Assembly: GCF_032854445.1 (NCBI RefSeq)
Contig: NC_088305.1
Span: 2,673,001-2,737,000, forward strand
Length of the DNA: 64,000 nucleotides
Reading direction: 5' to 3'
Source: Liolophura sinensis
Lineage: Eukaryota; Mollusca; Polyplacophora; Chitonida; Chitonidae
Part shown: one piece after another, positions 12,601 to 27,600 of the stretch
How the letters are laid out: the number at the start of each line of letters is the position of its first letter
How positions within the stretch are numbered: position 1 is the first letter of the stretch
Notes under the pieces: generated by a model
Told to the model about the DNA's origin: nothing
Seen by the model: only the letters and a program-made list of their open reading frames with translations
Database searches by the model: none
Program-made: the position numbers and the translations under genes

Positions 12601-15600
12601 ATTACCATGTAATTAGGTTACTATGTAATTAGGTAACCATGTAATTAGGTTACCATGTAATTAGGTTACTATGTACATATAGTGCACATGTTTTATGAGG
12701 TGTCTGTTTACATGTACATGCACAAATACAGCAGAATCCTAGTTCTGTCTGAGTTATCCCCCCTAGCCAATCACCTAAGGTTATTTTCTGATGCAGATCT
12801 AGATGTAATGCCATCCAGGTACTTAACAACTAGTTGACCCTCTGCCCCAATCTGTCTCAATCCCTGGTAATCCCCACCCTGGGGGAAATGCTGATGAGAG
12901 ACCTTATCCCCTATAATATAAATACTGGGGCAGTGCTGACAAGCCTTAACCCAGGGCTGACAAGGATGACTGTAAAGGCCTCGACATTCACTAATCACAT
13001 GAAGATCTGTTACCATAAATATTCTGGTATACCACACACACAAAAGGGACAAGAGCAGTAATAAATGAATGAACAAACTGCGCCGAATAAAGCAAATACA
13101 GCAGATAAATTGGACAGAATTTACAACAAATATCAAACGCACTGTAGCATAAATATCCAAGTACACAAATATCAAACCTTACACACACAAATCTTCCTGA
13201 GTACTGCATAAAACACCAATGAAATAAATAAATAAATAAATGTACACTGTACATAGCTGAACACAAAGAAAAAAGAAACAATGACAAACAAATACTGAGA
13301 TGATTTGCAAACTGTGAATATATCCCACTGTGAATGCATGACTGTGAAATAAAATCAAGGATTTACCATAGCATCAAATTAAGATGTGACATTAAGCCAT
13401 GATCATTCACTCGTGTCTGTAAGATTCACACACTATGCCCGTTTTTTCTGCCGGAAATATTCACTCCTTCAGCATTTTACATATATATAATACATGTACG
13501 TCTTTTATCTACATACATGCACTTTTTTGTTCGTTCAGGATTTTTGGCTATACAGTTGATTCAATGGGATTTATTTTTGTTCAACTATGGCTTCTCAGGA
13601 AAACAGACAGATTTGTGAATCAGTAGCATGTTATTCCTCAAACCTTCTGCATATGAAAGTGCAGCTTTCAGTGTAATTTATGCACATTTGTAATTTGATT
13701 CTGGAGACAAAACTACATTGGTGTGACTGCCCAAATTCAGGGCTTCACAAAAAGTACAGTTCAGAATAGCTTTCAGAATATGCTTACATATAAACACATT
13801 GCAAACATGAGAACGTGTGGAACAATTATGGTAAGTCAGGAATACGGATATCTATACTTGTCTCAGGCACTTCTCTCTCACACCGTAAACTGTGTGTAGA
13901 AAACTAGCGTGACCCTCTGATAATTAACCTGGTTGTCATCCTCCATTCTACGTTAAGAGAAACATGCTGCTAAGTTCTCATTGCGTAATGATACGGACGT
14001 AGTTTAAACAATTACACTTAATACATTGATTCAACCTGCTAGAAACACAACAACAAAAATCAGCTGCAAGAGAGTTTACCATAAAACAAATATACCGCCC
14101 ACGTAGATATTCAATTGAAAAATTTATTTAAATTAATTAATTTATTATTGATTTGATTGTTTAATGCCACACAATTTTAACACAAACATACGATGTTAGT
14201 CAGTAGCTATCAAGTAAGCTCAAGAACTTTGTGTACTGAACATGTACTTGTTTCCATTCAAATCTGTCCTGGGTTTTGGCAACCAACCCAGAGCCTGGGG
14301 AAAACTTGCTGGACTGATTGGCCTGATAATTATTAGACCAATGAATCACTGACTCCACTGGAGGGGGAGAGTGTGGGGGTGTGCAGGAAGAGGGGGGGGG
14401 GGGGTACCGCTCATTAGTAAGGCTACCCAACCCCTATCTCAAACCTCAACAGTCCCATTATACATGTATACACACATCGCTTTACCCATCCTTAAAATAT
14501 GTCCGTTGTGCGAAACATTATTGATGCATCTAAAATGTTTAACAGTCGATGAAAACACATCTCTTTTCTGCAGCCAGCTGATCGATGGCACCTATTTATT
14601 ACATGTACATGAACAAATATCTGCATAAAATTTTTACGCACCAAAAATAATTTTAAAAACCTCTGGAAATTATGGTCTGAAAAAAAAAATTCACCTGAAA
14701 AAATACACTGTAATTGTTTTGTGGAATTTCCCAGTCAGAGGAAGATGTTTAAAAAAAAAACATAATTTAAAGTATTTCTGGACACAGTTCTCTCGCGTCT
14801 TTCAATTGACGCACACATTATTGTTGATTATGTAGACTTTAAACACTATGGCTGACCTTGACAACAGCAAAGAGAAATTTTTTTTTTTGGATTTTTATAA
14901 TCATGAGTTTCATGAAAGCTAATGACATTTTGGGTAACACTTTTCAAAGGGTATGCTATTATAAGTACAAATTTGTTTTGTCCTAATGAAGCCTCTGTGG
15001 TATTGTCGTCAAACACTAAAGCAAATATACCATACAACATGTATGCATGGTGCAATTCACCTCAGGGCTAAATCGCCCCTTAACTCATCATTGATCATCA
15101 AACACTACACATAAATGTACCAAATCATTCTGGGCAGCAGTCCAGCTGTAGTATTAGCAGTCCCCTGGCGTGACTGATAATTACTTTTACACAGAAGGCG
15201 TTATCAGGATTCACCACATATATGTACCAAACATGTACTCTGTACTGTACACTGTTGTAATGAGCAGGGCTTGACTCAGGGCAATTTTGAAACGGTGAAA
15301 AGGGGTCTGGTGGTGAGAAGTTTGGGATACCAAATGATACCATTTTCATCATTTTGGAATATCTGCATATGTAAAAATGGTAAAACAGCTTTGAAGCCAT
15401 TCAAAAGTTTGGCCAAACCATAAGTACATGTAGCCTATTCAGCTACAAGTACGCCTATTCAGCTACAATTACGAGGAGCCTATTCAGCTACAAGTATGCC
15501 TATTCAGCTACAATTACTTGCAGCCTATTCACCTACAAGTAGCCTATTCAGCTACAACTACAAGTATGCCTATTCAGCTACAATTACAGGTAGCCTATTT

Positions 15601-18600
15601 ACAAATGGTTAAGATTCAGTTACAAGTACGCCTATTCAGCTCCAATTACAAGTAACCTATTCCGCTAAAAGTAGGCTTATTCAGCTACAAGTATGCCTAT
15701 TCAGCTACAATTACTTGCAGCCTATTCTGCTACAATTAAAAGTAGCCTATTCAGCTACAACTACAAGTAGCCTATTTACAAATGGTTACAGATTCAGTTA
15801 CAAGTATGCCTATTCAGCTACGATTACAAGTATCCTATTCAGCTACAAGTAGGCCTATTCAGCTACAATTACTTGCAGCCTATTCTGCTACAATTAAAAG
15901 TAGCCTATTCAGCTACAACTACAAGTAGCCCATTTACAAATGGTTACAGATTCAGTTACAAGTATGCCTATTCAGCTACAATTACAAGTAGCTGATTCAG
16001 ATACAATTACTTGAAGCCTATTCTGCTACAATTACAAGTAGCCTATTCAGCTACAACTACAAGTAGCCTATTTACAAATGGTTACAGATTCAGTTACAAG
16101 TATGCCTATTCAGCTACAATTACAAGTAGCTGATTCAGCTACAATTACTTGAAGCCTGTTCTGCTACAATTACAAGTAGCCTATTCAGCTACAACTACAA
16201 GTAGCCTATTTACAAATGGTTACAGATTCAGTTACAAGCATGCCTATTCAGCTACAACTACAAGTAGCTGATTCAGCTACAATTACTTGAGGCCTATTCT
16301 GCTACAATTACAAGCAGCCTATTCAGCTACAATTACAAGTAGCTGATTCAGCTACAAGTACATTGTAGATCAAGTCCTGAAGAAGGATGAATACTATAAA
16401 AGCTTGAGCCTTCTACAAGTCTAACAATATATATTTTCTAAAGCCTTAATTGCTTTTTACTACCAAGCATATACATATACTAATGAAGATGCAGATCCAA
16501 TAAGAAAAGGGCCCAGGGTCCACAAGAGATACATGTACAAAAATGTACACCATACTGGTGGATGTGAGCGTCAAACATTTTGAAAGTACTATGGGGTGTT
16601 GAGAAATAATCTGCATGGTTTTATGAAGTTTGCATCTTTAATAACACAAACAATTTTTTGGCATCATTTTCATAACTCTACGCATCAATTCCTCTGAAAA
16701 AAGGACTTTGAGGTAGAAAAGGTAGATGATTTATAGTATTAATGATGACCCTGTGTACACGGTATCTCCATGTACATCCAAATCGGTGAGAAGCTGCTAC
16801 ATGTAGCTTTGCCATGGGTCAGCGAAATCAACAAAACTGCTGCATAAACTTCACAAGTAAATATATCACAGTAAATCTACAGGTCCTTTTATCTGGTGGC
16901 AATATTTCCCTGTCAGATTATTCTGTTTACAGTTCCAAGAAGAGAGTTCCCATCCAATATAATTAGAGGTCATTTGAGTGACAAGATAATTATGAATCAA
17001 TACTTTTTAGTTCAGAGATCCAATCCACCATTACAGCACGATATACAGCAGGTTTTATCCACAATCCACCATTACAGCATGATATACAGCAGGTTTTATC
17101 AACAATCCACCATTACAGCATGAAATACAGCAGGTTTTATCCACAATCCACCATTACAGCACGATATACAGCAGGTTTTATCAACAATCCACCATTACAG
17201 CATGAAATACAGCAGGTTTTATCCACAATCCACCATTACAGCATGATATACAGCAGGTTTTATCAACAATCCACCACTACAGCATGATATACAGCAGGTT
17301 TTATCAACAATCCACCATTACAGCATGATATACAGCAGGTTTTATCCACAATCCACCATTACAGCATGATATACAGCAGGTTTTATCCACAATCCACAAT
17401 TACAGCATGATATACAGCAGGTTTTATCAACAATCCACCATTACAGCATGAAATACAGCAGGTTTTATCCACAATCCACCATTACAGCATGAAATACAGC
17501 AGGTTTTATCCACAATCCACCATTACAGCACAATATACAGCAGGTTTTATCCACAATCCACCATTACAGCATGAAATACAGCAGGTTTTATCAACAATCC
17601 ACCATTACAGCATGATATACAGCAGGTTTTATCCACAATCCACCATTACAGCACAATATACAGCAGGTTTTATCCACAATCCACAATTACAGCATGATAT
17701 ACAGCAGGTTTTATCAACAATCCACCATTACAGCATGAAATACAGCAGGTTTTATCCACAATCCACCATTACAGCATGATATACAGCAGGTTTTATCCAC
17801 AATCCACCATTACAGCATGATATACAGCAGGTTTTATCCACAATCCACCATTACAGCATGAAATACAGCAGGTTTTATCCACAATCCACCATTACAGCAC
17901 GATATACAGCAGGTTTTATCAACAATCCACCATTACAGCATGAAATACAGCAGGTTTTATCCACAATCCACCATTACAGCACGATATACAGCAGGTTTTA
18001 TCAACAATCCACCATTACAGCATGAAATACAGCAGGTTTTATCCACAATCCACCATTACAGCACGAAATACAGCAGGTTTTATCCACAATCCACCATTAC
18101 AGCACGAAATACAGCAGGTTTTATCAACAATCCACCATTACAGCATGAAATACAGCAGGTTTTATTCACAATCCACCATTACAGCATGATATACAGCAGG
18201 TTTTATCAACAATCCACCATTACAGCATGATATACAGCAGGTTTTATCCACAATCCACCACTACAGCATGATATACAGCAGGTTTTATCCACAATCCACC
18301 ATTACAGCATGATATACAGCAGGTTTTATCAACAATCCACCATTACAGCATGAAATACAGCAGGTTTTATCCACAATCCACCATTACAGCACGATATACA
18401 GCAGGTTTTATCAACAATCCACCATTACAGCATGAAATACAGCAGGTTTTATCAACAATCCACCATTACAGCATGATATACAGCAGGTTTTATCCACAAT
18501 CCACCATTACAGCATGAAATACAGCAGGTTTTATCCACAATCCACCATTACAGCACGATATACAGCAGGTTTTATCCACAATCCACCATTACAGCACGAT

Positions 18601-21600
18601 ACACAGCAGGTTTTATCCACAATCCACCACTACAGCATGATATACAGCAGGTTTTATCCACAATCCACAATTACAGCATGATATACAGCAGGTTTTATGC
18701 ACAATCCACCATTACAGCACGATATACAGCAGGTTTTATCAACAATCCACCATTACAGCATGAAATACAGCAGGTTTTATCCACAATCCACCATTACAGC
18801 ACGATATACAACAGGTTTTATCAACAATCCACCATTACAGCATGAAATACAGCAGGTTTTATCCACAATCCACCATTACAGCATGATATACAGCAGGTTT
18901 TATCAACAATCCACCATTACAGCACGATATACAGCAGGTTTTATCCACAATCCAAGATTACAGCATGAAATACAGCAGGTTTTATCAACAATCCACCATT
19001 ACAGCACGATATACAGCAGGTTTTATCCACAATCCACCATTACAGCATGAAATACAGCAGGTTTTATCAACAATCCACCATTACAGCATGAAATACAGCA
19101 GGTTTTATCCACAATCCACCATTACAACATGATATACAGCAGGTTTTATCAACAATCCACCATCACAGCATGATATACAGCAGGTTTTATCAACAATCCA
19201 CCATTACAGCACGATATACAGCAGGTTTTATCCACAATCCACCATTACAGCATGAAATACAGCAGGTTTTATCAACAATCCACCATTACAGCAGGTTTTA
19301 TCCACAATCCACCATTACAGCATGATATACAGAAGGTTTTATCCACAATCCACCATTACAGCATGAAATACAGCAGGTTTTATCCACAATCCACCATTAC
19401 AGCACGATATACAGCAGGTTTTATCAACAATCCACCATTACAGCATGAAATACAGCAGGTTTTATCCACAATCCACCATTACAGCACGATATACAGCAGG
19501 TTTTATCAACAATCCACCATTACAGCATGATATACAGCAGGTTTTATCAACAATCCACCATTACAGCACGATATACAGCAGGTTTTATCCACAATCCACC
19601 ATTACAGCATGATATACAGCAGGTTTTATCAACAATCCACCATTACAGCATGATATACAGCAGGTTTTATCCACAATCCACCATTACAGCATGATATACA
19701 GCAGGTTTTATCCACAATCCACCATTACAGCACGATATACAGCAGGTTTTATCAGAGCTAAATCGATCACCTCATGCGTGAATGTCCAGATTCATGGGCC
19801 TCGTATCCAAACAGTCCATATCAGGATCTATGTAACACTTTGCCTAAAGTGTTGAAAAAGGCAAGGTACATTGTACACAAATACGAATCTAGAACTAGGG
19901 TGAAAAACAAGGGTTTCGGGGTAAATCTGAAACTGGCGAAACAAAGCACAATCACTAAATGTATCACTTTTACAGGACAAAATTGTGAATGATGGAGAGC
20001 ACTTTTAGCAAACATGTAAGACCAGGCTAACAACACTACAAGGACTGTCTACGGCTTTCTGTTGGCACCATGGAATCAAGAAAAAAAAATCTTAAAAAAA
20101 ATTATTTATTTATTTTATTTTATTTATCAGGCCCACACAAGCGGGCTCGCATCAACCACTTATTTTCAGGAACATCCCACAAACAGTGACAGCAAGAGGC
20201 ACTGTCCATGCAAAGATAATAACATACACGTAGGCCTACTGTGTTTAACATTTTCATCTATTTATTTCATTCGTGTTTTACATCGTACTCAAGGATATTG
20301 CAGATATGATGGCAGCCACCATTATGGTGAGAAGAAATTGGGTAGAGAACCAAGAGAAATTCACAACCATCCGCTGGTTGCGGGCAGACCTACCCACGTT
20401 TCACCCAAAATTCCCCAAGTACATGTACACTTACATGTATATTGTGTGTGTCAAGGGCAAGTCTGCGTGGCCTGGCATAGCACAATGACTCAAGAGCCCC
20501 TCGTCTTAACGCACTTGCATGTCTCGCGTCGTACATGTACGTGGGAAGGTCTACCTGGGCATGCTCATGGGTTTTCCTCGGGTAAAATTTCCTTTCACCA
20601 TAGTGCTGTCTGCTGTCACATGAAATATCCTTGAGTGCAGCATAAAACACCAATAATTAACTACACTAAATAATTAAGTAAATCAAAGGTATTCTGTGCA
20701 GCCACTACTCCTCTGAGCATGAAGGTTACATATACATTCTGAGATCTCTTTTTTTCTGAAGCGTGAGTGCGTCATTTATTTATTAGTTTTTTTTACGTCG
20801 TACTCAAAAATACATGTATTTCACCAATATGATGGCAGCCAGAGCCTGGGGGGAAACCACAGCCCTTCACGCAGGTTGGTGTTTGACATACACGCACATG
20901 CATATACAGTGTGTACGTCAAAACATTATTGCTCTGATGCAATTAAGATGAGTATGATTACCTGGCTATTGTTGATCGTCCACATGTAATTACAGGTAAT
21001 GAATCATGCCCACCTGAGAACAACCAGGCTGTTGTAATGCACAGGTAACAAAATCAATTCAATGTGGTGACGTGTCCATGGAACAAAAACAACATCCAGG
21101 CGCGCCACCATATCTGATTAATTACAGACGTGTACAATAAAGGGCAAGTATCAATTTTTTTTCACCTGCAAAATGACTCTTTCATGGTTGTCATTCATAT
21201 CTACTTTTGGGAGCTAAATGAATTACACTTCATTTACAGGTACATGTACACTGCATGAATTAAACAAAAGTGTCAATGACACTAGATAGACTACATGGAT
21301 CCAAACTTATAAACTTTTGTTCCGATGATGTTCTACAACAAAATTAAAGAAAACATGTGAGTTCACCAGCCTAATTAGTAACTGCCTTTAAATACACTTT
21401 TTGCAATTTTTGGTACTTAAATGTACCAATTGGTTACTTGGAAAATAAAGTGGTAGACTGTTGTTGCACTAAGTGTCGACGTACAGTGTAATAGGTAAGG
21501 CATACATGTACACGTACAGCCTGCAAATGCTGCGACTGACCCAAAATTGCACACTTTTGTCTTTAAAAAGGTGCTCTGAGTTTGGTTGGAAGGTTAATTT

Positions 21601-24600
21601 TTAGCGTACTGAAAAATGTTTCAACAGCAAAAGTACCATTTGTTGACTTAATATTCATCAAAAAATTGCTCTTCTGGGCGATGAAAAACATGCACCATAG
21701 TTTTAATACTAGAAACAGATAACTGTTCCCATCAAAGATTGTAAAGAACCTAAAGAGTGCCAACCAAGGCCCAGGCACAGAGATACCCGAAAGATGAAGC
21801 GACCTAGAAAACACACATTAACTGTCTTTGACTGCTGAATACTGTGGGGTGGGGGGTGGGGGGAGTCTCATGTCTTAGCAGCAGATGATTTCATCAGCTC
21901 CCAAATCTCTTCAGTACTGGGATTTTGGCAGCCATTATTGGCACCAGCATCTTTCCTGGCTACCAGTGATTTCCACAGACTAATAGACAGTAGCCAGTGA
22001 CAGTGACTGGCAGTTCAGCCTCTACAACTGTGGGGTTACATCTGCCCGTTCACACCACATCTTAAATTTAACATCCAGGTCACTGGCCTTCAAACCAGGC
22101 TGTTAATCCGATCTTGACAGATTAAATTCCATGGATAGAACAGATAGACATGGTTCAGCAGTCAGGAATAGTCAACTGGTAGCAGTAACTGAGGTCACAT
22201 TAGGATATAGGGAGAAGGAGGGAGGGGGGGAGAGGGCAGGGAGGCAGGGAGTGCTTACTATATCAGGGAAATGCTTCGCAATCAAAGAAGCCAAACAAGT
22301 ACAAGTATGTATACCAAACATCCTACTTTGACATTTAAATCTGCCTCCAGAAATGCACTTTTGGGGGTTGAACTGTTTATGTTATTTACCATGAGTAGGT
22401 AATATTACCAGGTCCAATTAGGAAATTAGGATAGGCAGGACTGCTAGCTGTTACTATGAGCTGATTCATCCCTCCCCCCCCCCCCCCACCTCCTCTGGGT
22501 ATTCATGCATATTAACATGCCTTACTTGTAGACCAATAGCTTCAGTAGGATGTCCAAGTGGGCTGGTGTTGACTACACACTTGAGCATCCTGTGGTAACC
22601 ATGGCTGCACAAGGACATGAATCACACCCAGGAAGTGAGACAGGCGGACCACATTAAATGACTTAAAATTTCGTCCAAGACAAAGTTGCTCATTTTTCCA
22701 GATTCTTGGAGTTTTATTGATTTTAAAAAAGTGCTTGGAGAGGTGTTTGGAGGTACATGTAGGATGGTATCATACATATGGGAAAATATACATGTACATT
22801 TTAGCACCAGAAGTAATATCTTATGACATTTATTTGCCTCAAAAAATGTTCTTGTGGTCGAATTTTTTGGTTATTTAGGGTATACATGGCGACCGGAGGT
22901 GGAGTGGGGATGGGGGTGGGCTAGGGTGGGTGAGAACTCAAGCTAACATAAGAGAAATTTTCATCCCTAATTGTCTTATAGGACTTTCATAAACATACAA
23001 TCAAATCGTTATCAAACTAATCCTATAGACGGTAAATGTTCACTAAGGTTTGCATGTACACACGTTACCAGGGTGCATGTTAAAACGGTATGTCACTTGT
23101 TCATGCATTCTTTAGGTTTTACTTTGTACTTTACAATTTCTCAGTCATATGACAAAGGGTCATTCTGTGTTTGTACATATACTCTCTTCTTGTGGCAGGG
23201 TGAGTCCATGCTTCCACTGCCGCCACTGAACCATCATGCCAAAGACACCAGACATGACATCCCACCCAGTCACATTATACTGACAGTCCTGTTTCCTTGC
23301 TTTAACCCGTCAGTGATGAGCACCAATCGCGGCATCATCAACAAGTCTTTTTAGAGTCTTTGGTATGACCCCGACCCAGGGTCAAATTATTTTTTACAAT
23401 TTTTCCAATTGCGTTAAATACTTTTAAAACATTGGATTATAGAGTGGTCTGTAATGACCCTGATGGTATCAGTGATGTCACGTCCGTATGTTTGGTTTGA
23501 TATAGTTCATTTCCTTCAGCAAAAGCGTTCATAGATCCATATGTACATGTACTTGCATTTTGCATGATAAAATCTAGCACTTTGCACGTGTTAAAGTGAC
23601 CAAACACCTTTCTGGTGCCACTGGTCCCCAACAAGGTCAGAACAGGCCACTGTAAAATCACAAGTTTCAAATGGATTTCACATATCAGTTGGAAACAAAA
23701 TCAACATACATGTACATGTATATTTTACGAACAGTGTATATGTAAACATATGCACCACTTCAGTATTTCTGTCACTGTTAGCGTCAAAATAGTGGAGGTA
23801 TCTGTATGTGTACGTGCACTTCCTCTTCTTGTATAACAGCAGTTAGCCTTAAATGTTTATTGTGGCCTCCCTGGCTCAGTTGGTTAGCACGCCAGCGCAG
23901 CATAATGACCCAGGAGCCTCTTACCAATGCGGCTGCTGTTACCAAGTGCAACTCGTGCTGGCTTCCTCTCCGGCCGTACGTGGGAAGGTCTACCAGCAAC
24001 CTGCGAATGGTCGTAGGTTTCCTCCCACCATAATGCTGGCTGCCGTCGTATAAGTGAAATATTCTTGAGTACGGCGTAAAACACCAATGAAATAAATAAA
24101 TAAATAAATCAAATATTTATTTACTGATTTAACTGGTGTTTTATGCCATGCTGAAGAATATTTCTTTCATATGATGAGACAGGGCAGAGTCCTGAGGAAA
24201 CCCACGACTATCTGCCAGTTGCCCCATACCCCCCCCCCCCCCCACCCGCCTCAAATAGCCACAACTAACAGTTATTTCTGGGTCAACAGAACATTGACTC
24301 TACATACATATACTCAGGGCAAGCTGACACAAGTGTGTACTTTACAGGGGTGAGGGGGTGGGTGTCTCAATAACCACGGTAACAACACTGATCCGTGACA
24401 GTGGGTGATAGGTGTGCTACCTGGGGACATAGCACTGACCTCACAGGTACATGACATTCCTGATCACTACACCTTTAAGTCTGGTACACATCAACAATGA
24501 GGAATGTAACAATGGCTTTGTAGCCTACATTTAGTCTACAAACAGCAGAACTTTAGCCAGGTAAGCACAGCTCAATGACCTCGTGACCTCATCACATGAA

Positions 24601-27600
24601 TACAGCTGGCTTAAAAACTTCAATGGTTTGTATTTTTGATGAAAATCTCACAGACATAAGGCATTTGGTTCTCAGGGACAACTTTCACAAGACTTTGTAC
24701 AGACGATTTTCTCCATAAATGTCAAGTAGATATGGTACTGTACATGCAGATACGTGTGCCGTAAATGACTTAAAAATTTGACTAAGTTGCACATCTTACT
24801 AGTTTCTGAAAGTTCTATTATTCTGAGAAAGGTGCTTTGAGGATCCTTTGGAAAGTAGAATGCTTTATGGATTCAGCACTGAAACTATGTGTAATATTTA
24901 AGACATCTAGTTGCCTCTAAAATGAACTTTTATCTGGGGGGGGGGGAGGAGGGGGAGGCAAAAATTTAAATAATCTTGAATCTACATGTACTGATCGTAC
25001 AACACAGATTAACAGAAAAAAATTTGCACTGAAATTATGTTTCAAAATATGGCTCTGGGCCCCATCAAAGGTTGCATGAGATCTAGTTTGTTTCTCAGAG
25101 TGGCTCAAAGGCCTATAATTTAAAAAGAACATTATACAGGACTGAACTTATGCCACATGGCCTACTTTACATGCCACAAGTTCAGTGACAATATTAACTG
25201 CGGTTATCTTAATTATATGTGCCAATTTTGCATTAAATGGTGTACTCATTCATGCAGTCTTAATTACCGGTACATGGGAGGAAACGAGCAACATGCTCTT
25301 ACTGCTATCAAAAGACAGGAAAAAGTGTCTCACAGCGAAACAATGAGCCATTATTACAAACTTTTGTCCATTTCCAAATCTGATTATTATTTTTCTTTTT
25401 AAACAGCAGCTGCATGGAAGTACATGTAATAAAAAGTGCAAAAGGAACCTTTCAAACCATACATGCACTTCACACGTCTAAATTTGAAGATTAAATTTTC
25501 TAAATGATACACTTAGTTTTTATTTCTATCTAGATCCATGAAAATACAACAAAACTTTCTTATCGAGAATCAAAAGCAAAAAAAAAACAAAAAAAAAATC
25601 CTGCAAAACAAAACTATGTTTACAATAACACACAACTTCCCATAACCCAGTCGTAAGTCTACATGCACCTTGTAACTCTACTCATCTTGGCTTAGTTTGC
25701 AAAACTTTTGAAAGTCTACATCGCAAAGGTACATGTACAATGGTAAAATGTAACAAAAGTTCTTTCAAGCCCCAGCACATTATGTGTAGAGCACTTGTAA
25801 CAACATTATATTTATTTATTTATTTATTTGATTGTTGTTTTATGCGGCACTCAGGAATATTCCAGCCTTATGGTGGGAGGAAACAGGGCCCCATGACCCT
25901 CCGCAGGATGCTGACAGGCTCCTGGGTCATTACCCTGCCCTGGCATGCTTATCCCCTGGACCACGGAGGCCTCTTTTGTTGATTGTAAGATCACCACAGA
26001 CACATTGTACCAGTTCATGTAGCACTCCTCATTTGAAATATGTGTATCAAATATCTGTGTTTGTTTACAGGATCTGGTACATGTATCAGTAAGCAAGTGT
26101 ACAAATGTTTTTAGTTCATCCAAACTAGCGCTCGGCTAAAAGGTACTTACATGTAGGTGTACCAGCCTAAATATAAACACAGCATAACAACAAAGTGGTC
26201 GACCAGAAACTAAAATAGACAAAACAAGATTTTGGAAGAGTGTTTTCTGTGTGATGTGGGCATACATGTACCTTGGCCTTAGTACACAGTGAGGAACTGG
26301 TGCATGCATGCATTTGCAGCCAACGTACATGTACACAGACAAAGAATGTAATGGCAGCTGACTGAATGACTACCATTCTCTGATTTTATCACAAAACAAT
26401 TCTTTTCTTCAGTATGAAGTATGGTGTGTCAGCTATAGATGGGTACTGTACAGGTTTTTTGCATGACCTAAGCTAAAATTTCGCTCCTCACCACCAGACA
26501 CATTTTGCCAGATTCTTTGAGTTCTATTAATGTTATTAATGTGTTTTTAGGTGTGTTTGGGAGGTACAAGAATATTCTATTGTACCTTAGTCTCCAACGG
26601 TACAATGTCTTTCTCTCCACAGGTACAATGTCTTTGCCTCCACAGGTACAAATTGTTTAGTCTCCAAAGGTACATGTACAATGTCTTTGTCTTCACAGAT
26701 ACAAGGTCTTTGTCTTCACAGGTGCGCTGGTTATAGCTATGCAATGTATATTATGAACCAGTGCTGTACAAGTTACCATACACTAGAATACAGGTATTGA
26801 GTCTCTGTGTGAATTCACAGGTGGCTATTTTCAGCTCTATCTCCAAATCTTCAACCCCCCGCCCCCTTCACCTTTCTTGCCACACTTCCAGTCAATTTCC
26901 TGTAGGTGATGCAGCCTAGACACCTTGTCACTATGTCGTTCGTTCAGCAAGCATGGGATAATTACCTGACATTTAATCAGGAACTTGACAAAATGAACCT
27001 GACCAAACCTGTTCCTCACACAAAGCTGGACCGCCTCATGCTTGTACATGAACAATGGAGAGAAAAGATGTGGCTTTTTAATCTGTTTGGTGCGAATCCT
27101 ATGCACATACATTTACATGTACCTTGTGAGGAATTCAGGCCTGCTGGCAACCTGCGGATACCCGTGAGGAAACCTCATGGGTTTCCTCTGGACTCTAATC
27201 AGTTTCCTCCCATATGATATCCGCCATCCAATATCCTAATTCTTCAGACTTTTCAACCACTTCTGCGACCGATATTTTAGAATGTTCTGACAAAACTATC
27301 AGGTGTAGAGAAATAATTTGCGCAGTTATATCGAGCTTACATCTTTATTAACACAAACAAATCATTTTAAACGTCATTTTCGTAATAACTGCATGCAGAA
27401 ATTTTGCTGAAAAAAGTGCCTTAATGGTTGAAAAGGTTGAAGATTTAGAGTAAGTGAATATTAATTCTTGAGTATTGCGATAAACACCCATCAAATAAAT
27501 AAATAAATAAATTTTGGTCAGATTATTGGGATGTGTACCTTCCAACAACAGTACAACAAGGGGACACTGCCACAGACAGCTGTGTACATGTATACCAGGT

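Noticed and set aside
17489-19530. Several 90-120-codon open frames ([14 protein letters not shown]-type)
   Set aside because: They are translations of the 41-bp satellite; the same peptide appears in several frames and no start or splice context supports a gene.
17020-19752. CRISPR-like regular repeats
   Set aside because: No unique spacers between repeats, and the host is eukaryotic; it is a head-to-tail satellite.
20062-20634. 190-codon open frame
   Set aside because: Runs through two SINE family A fragments in opposite orientation; not a gene.
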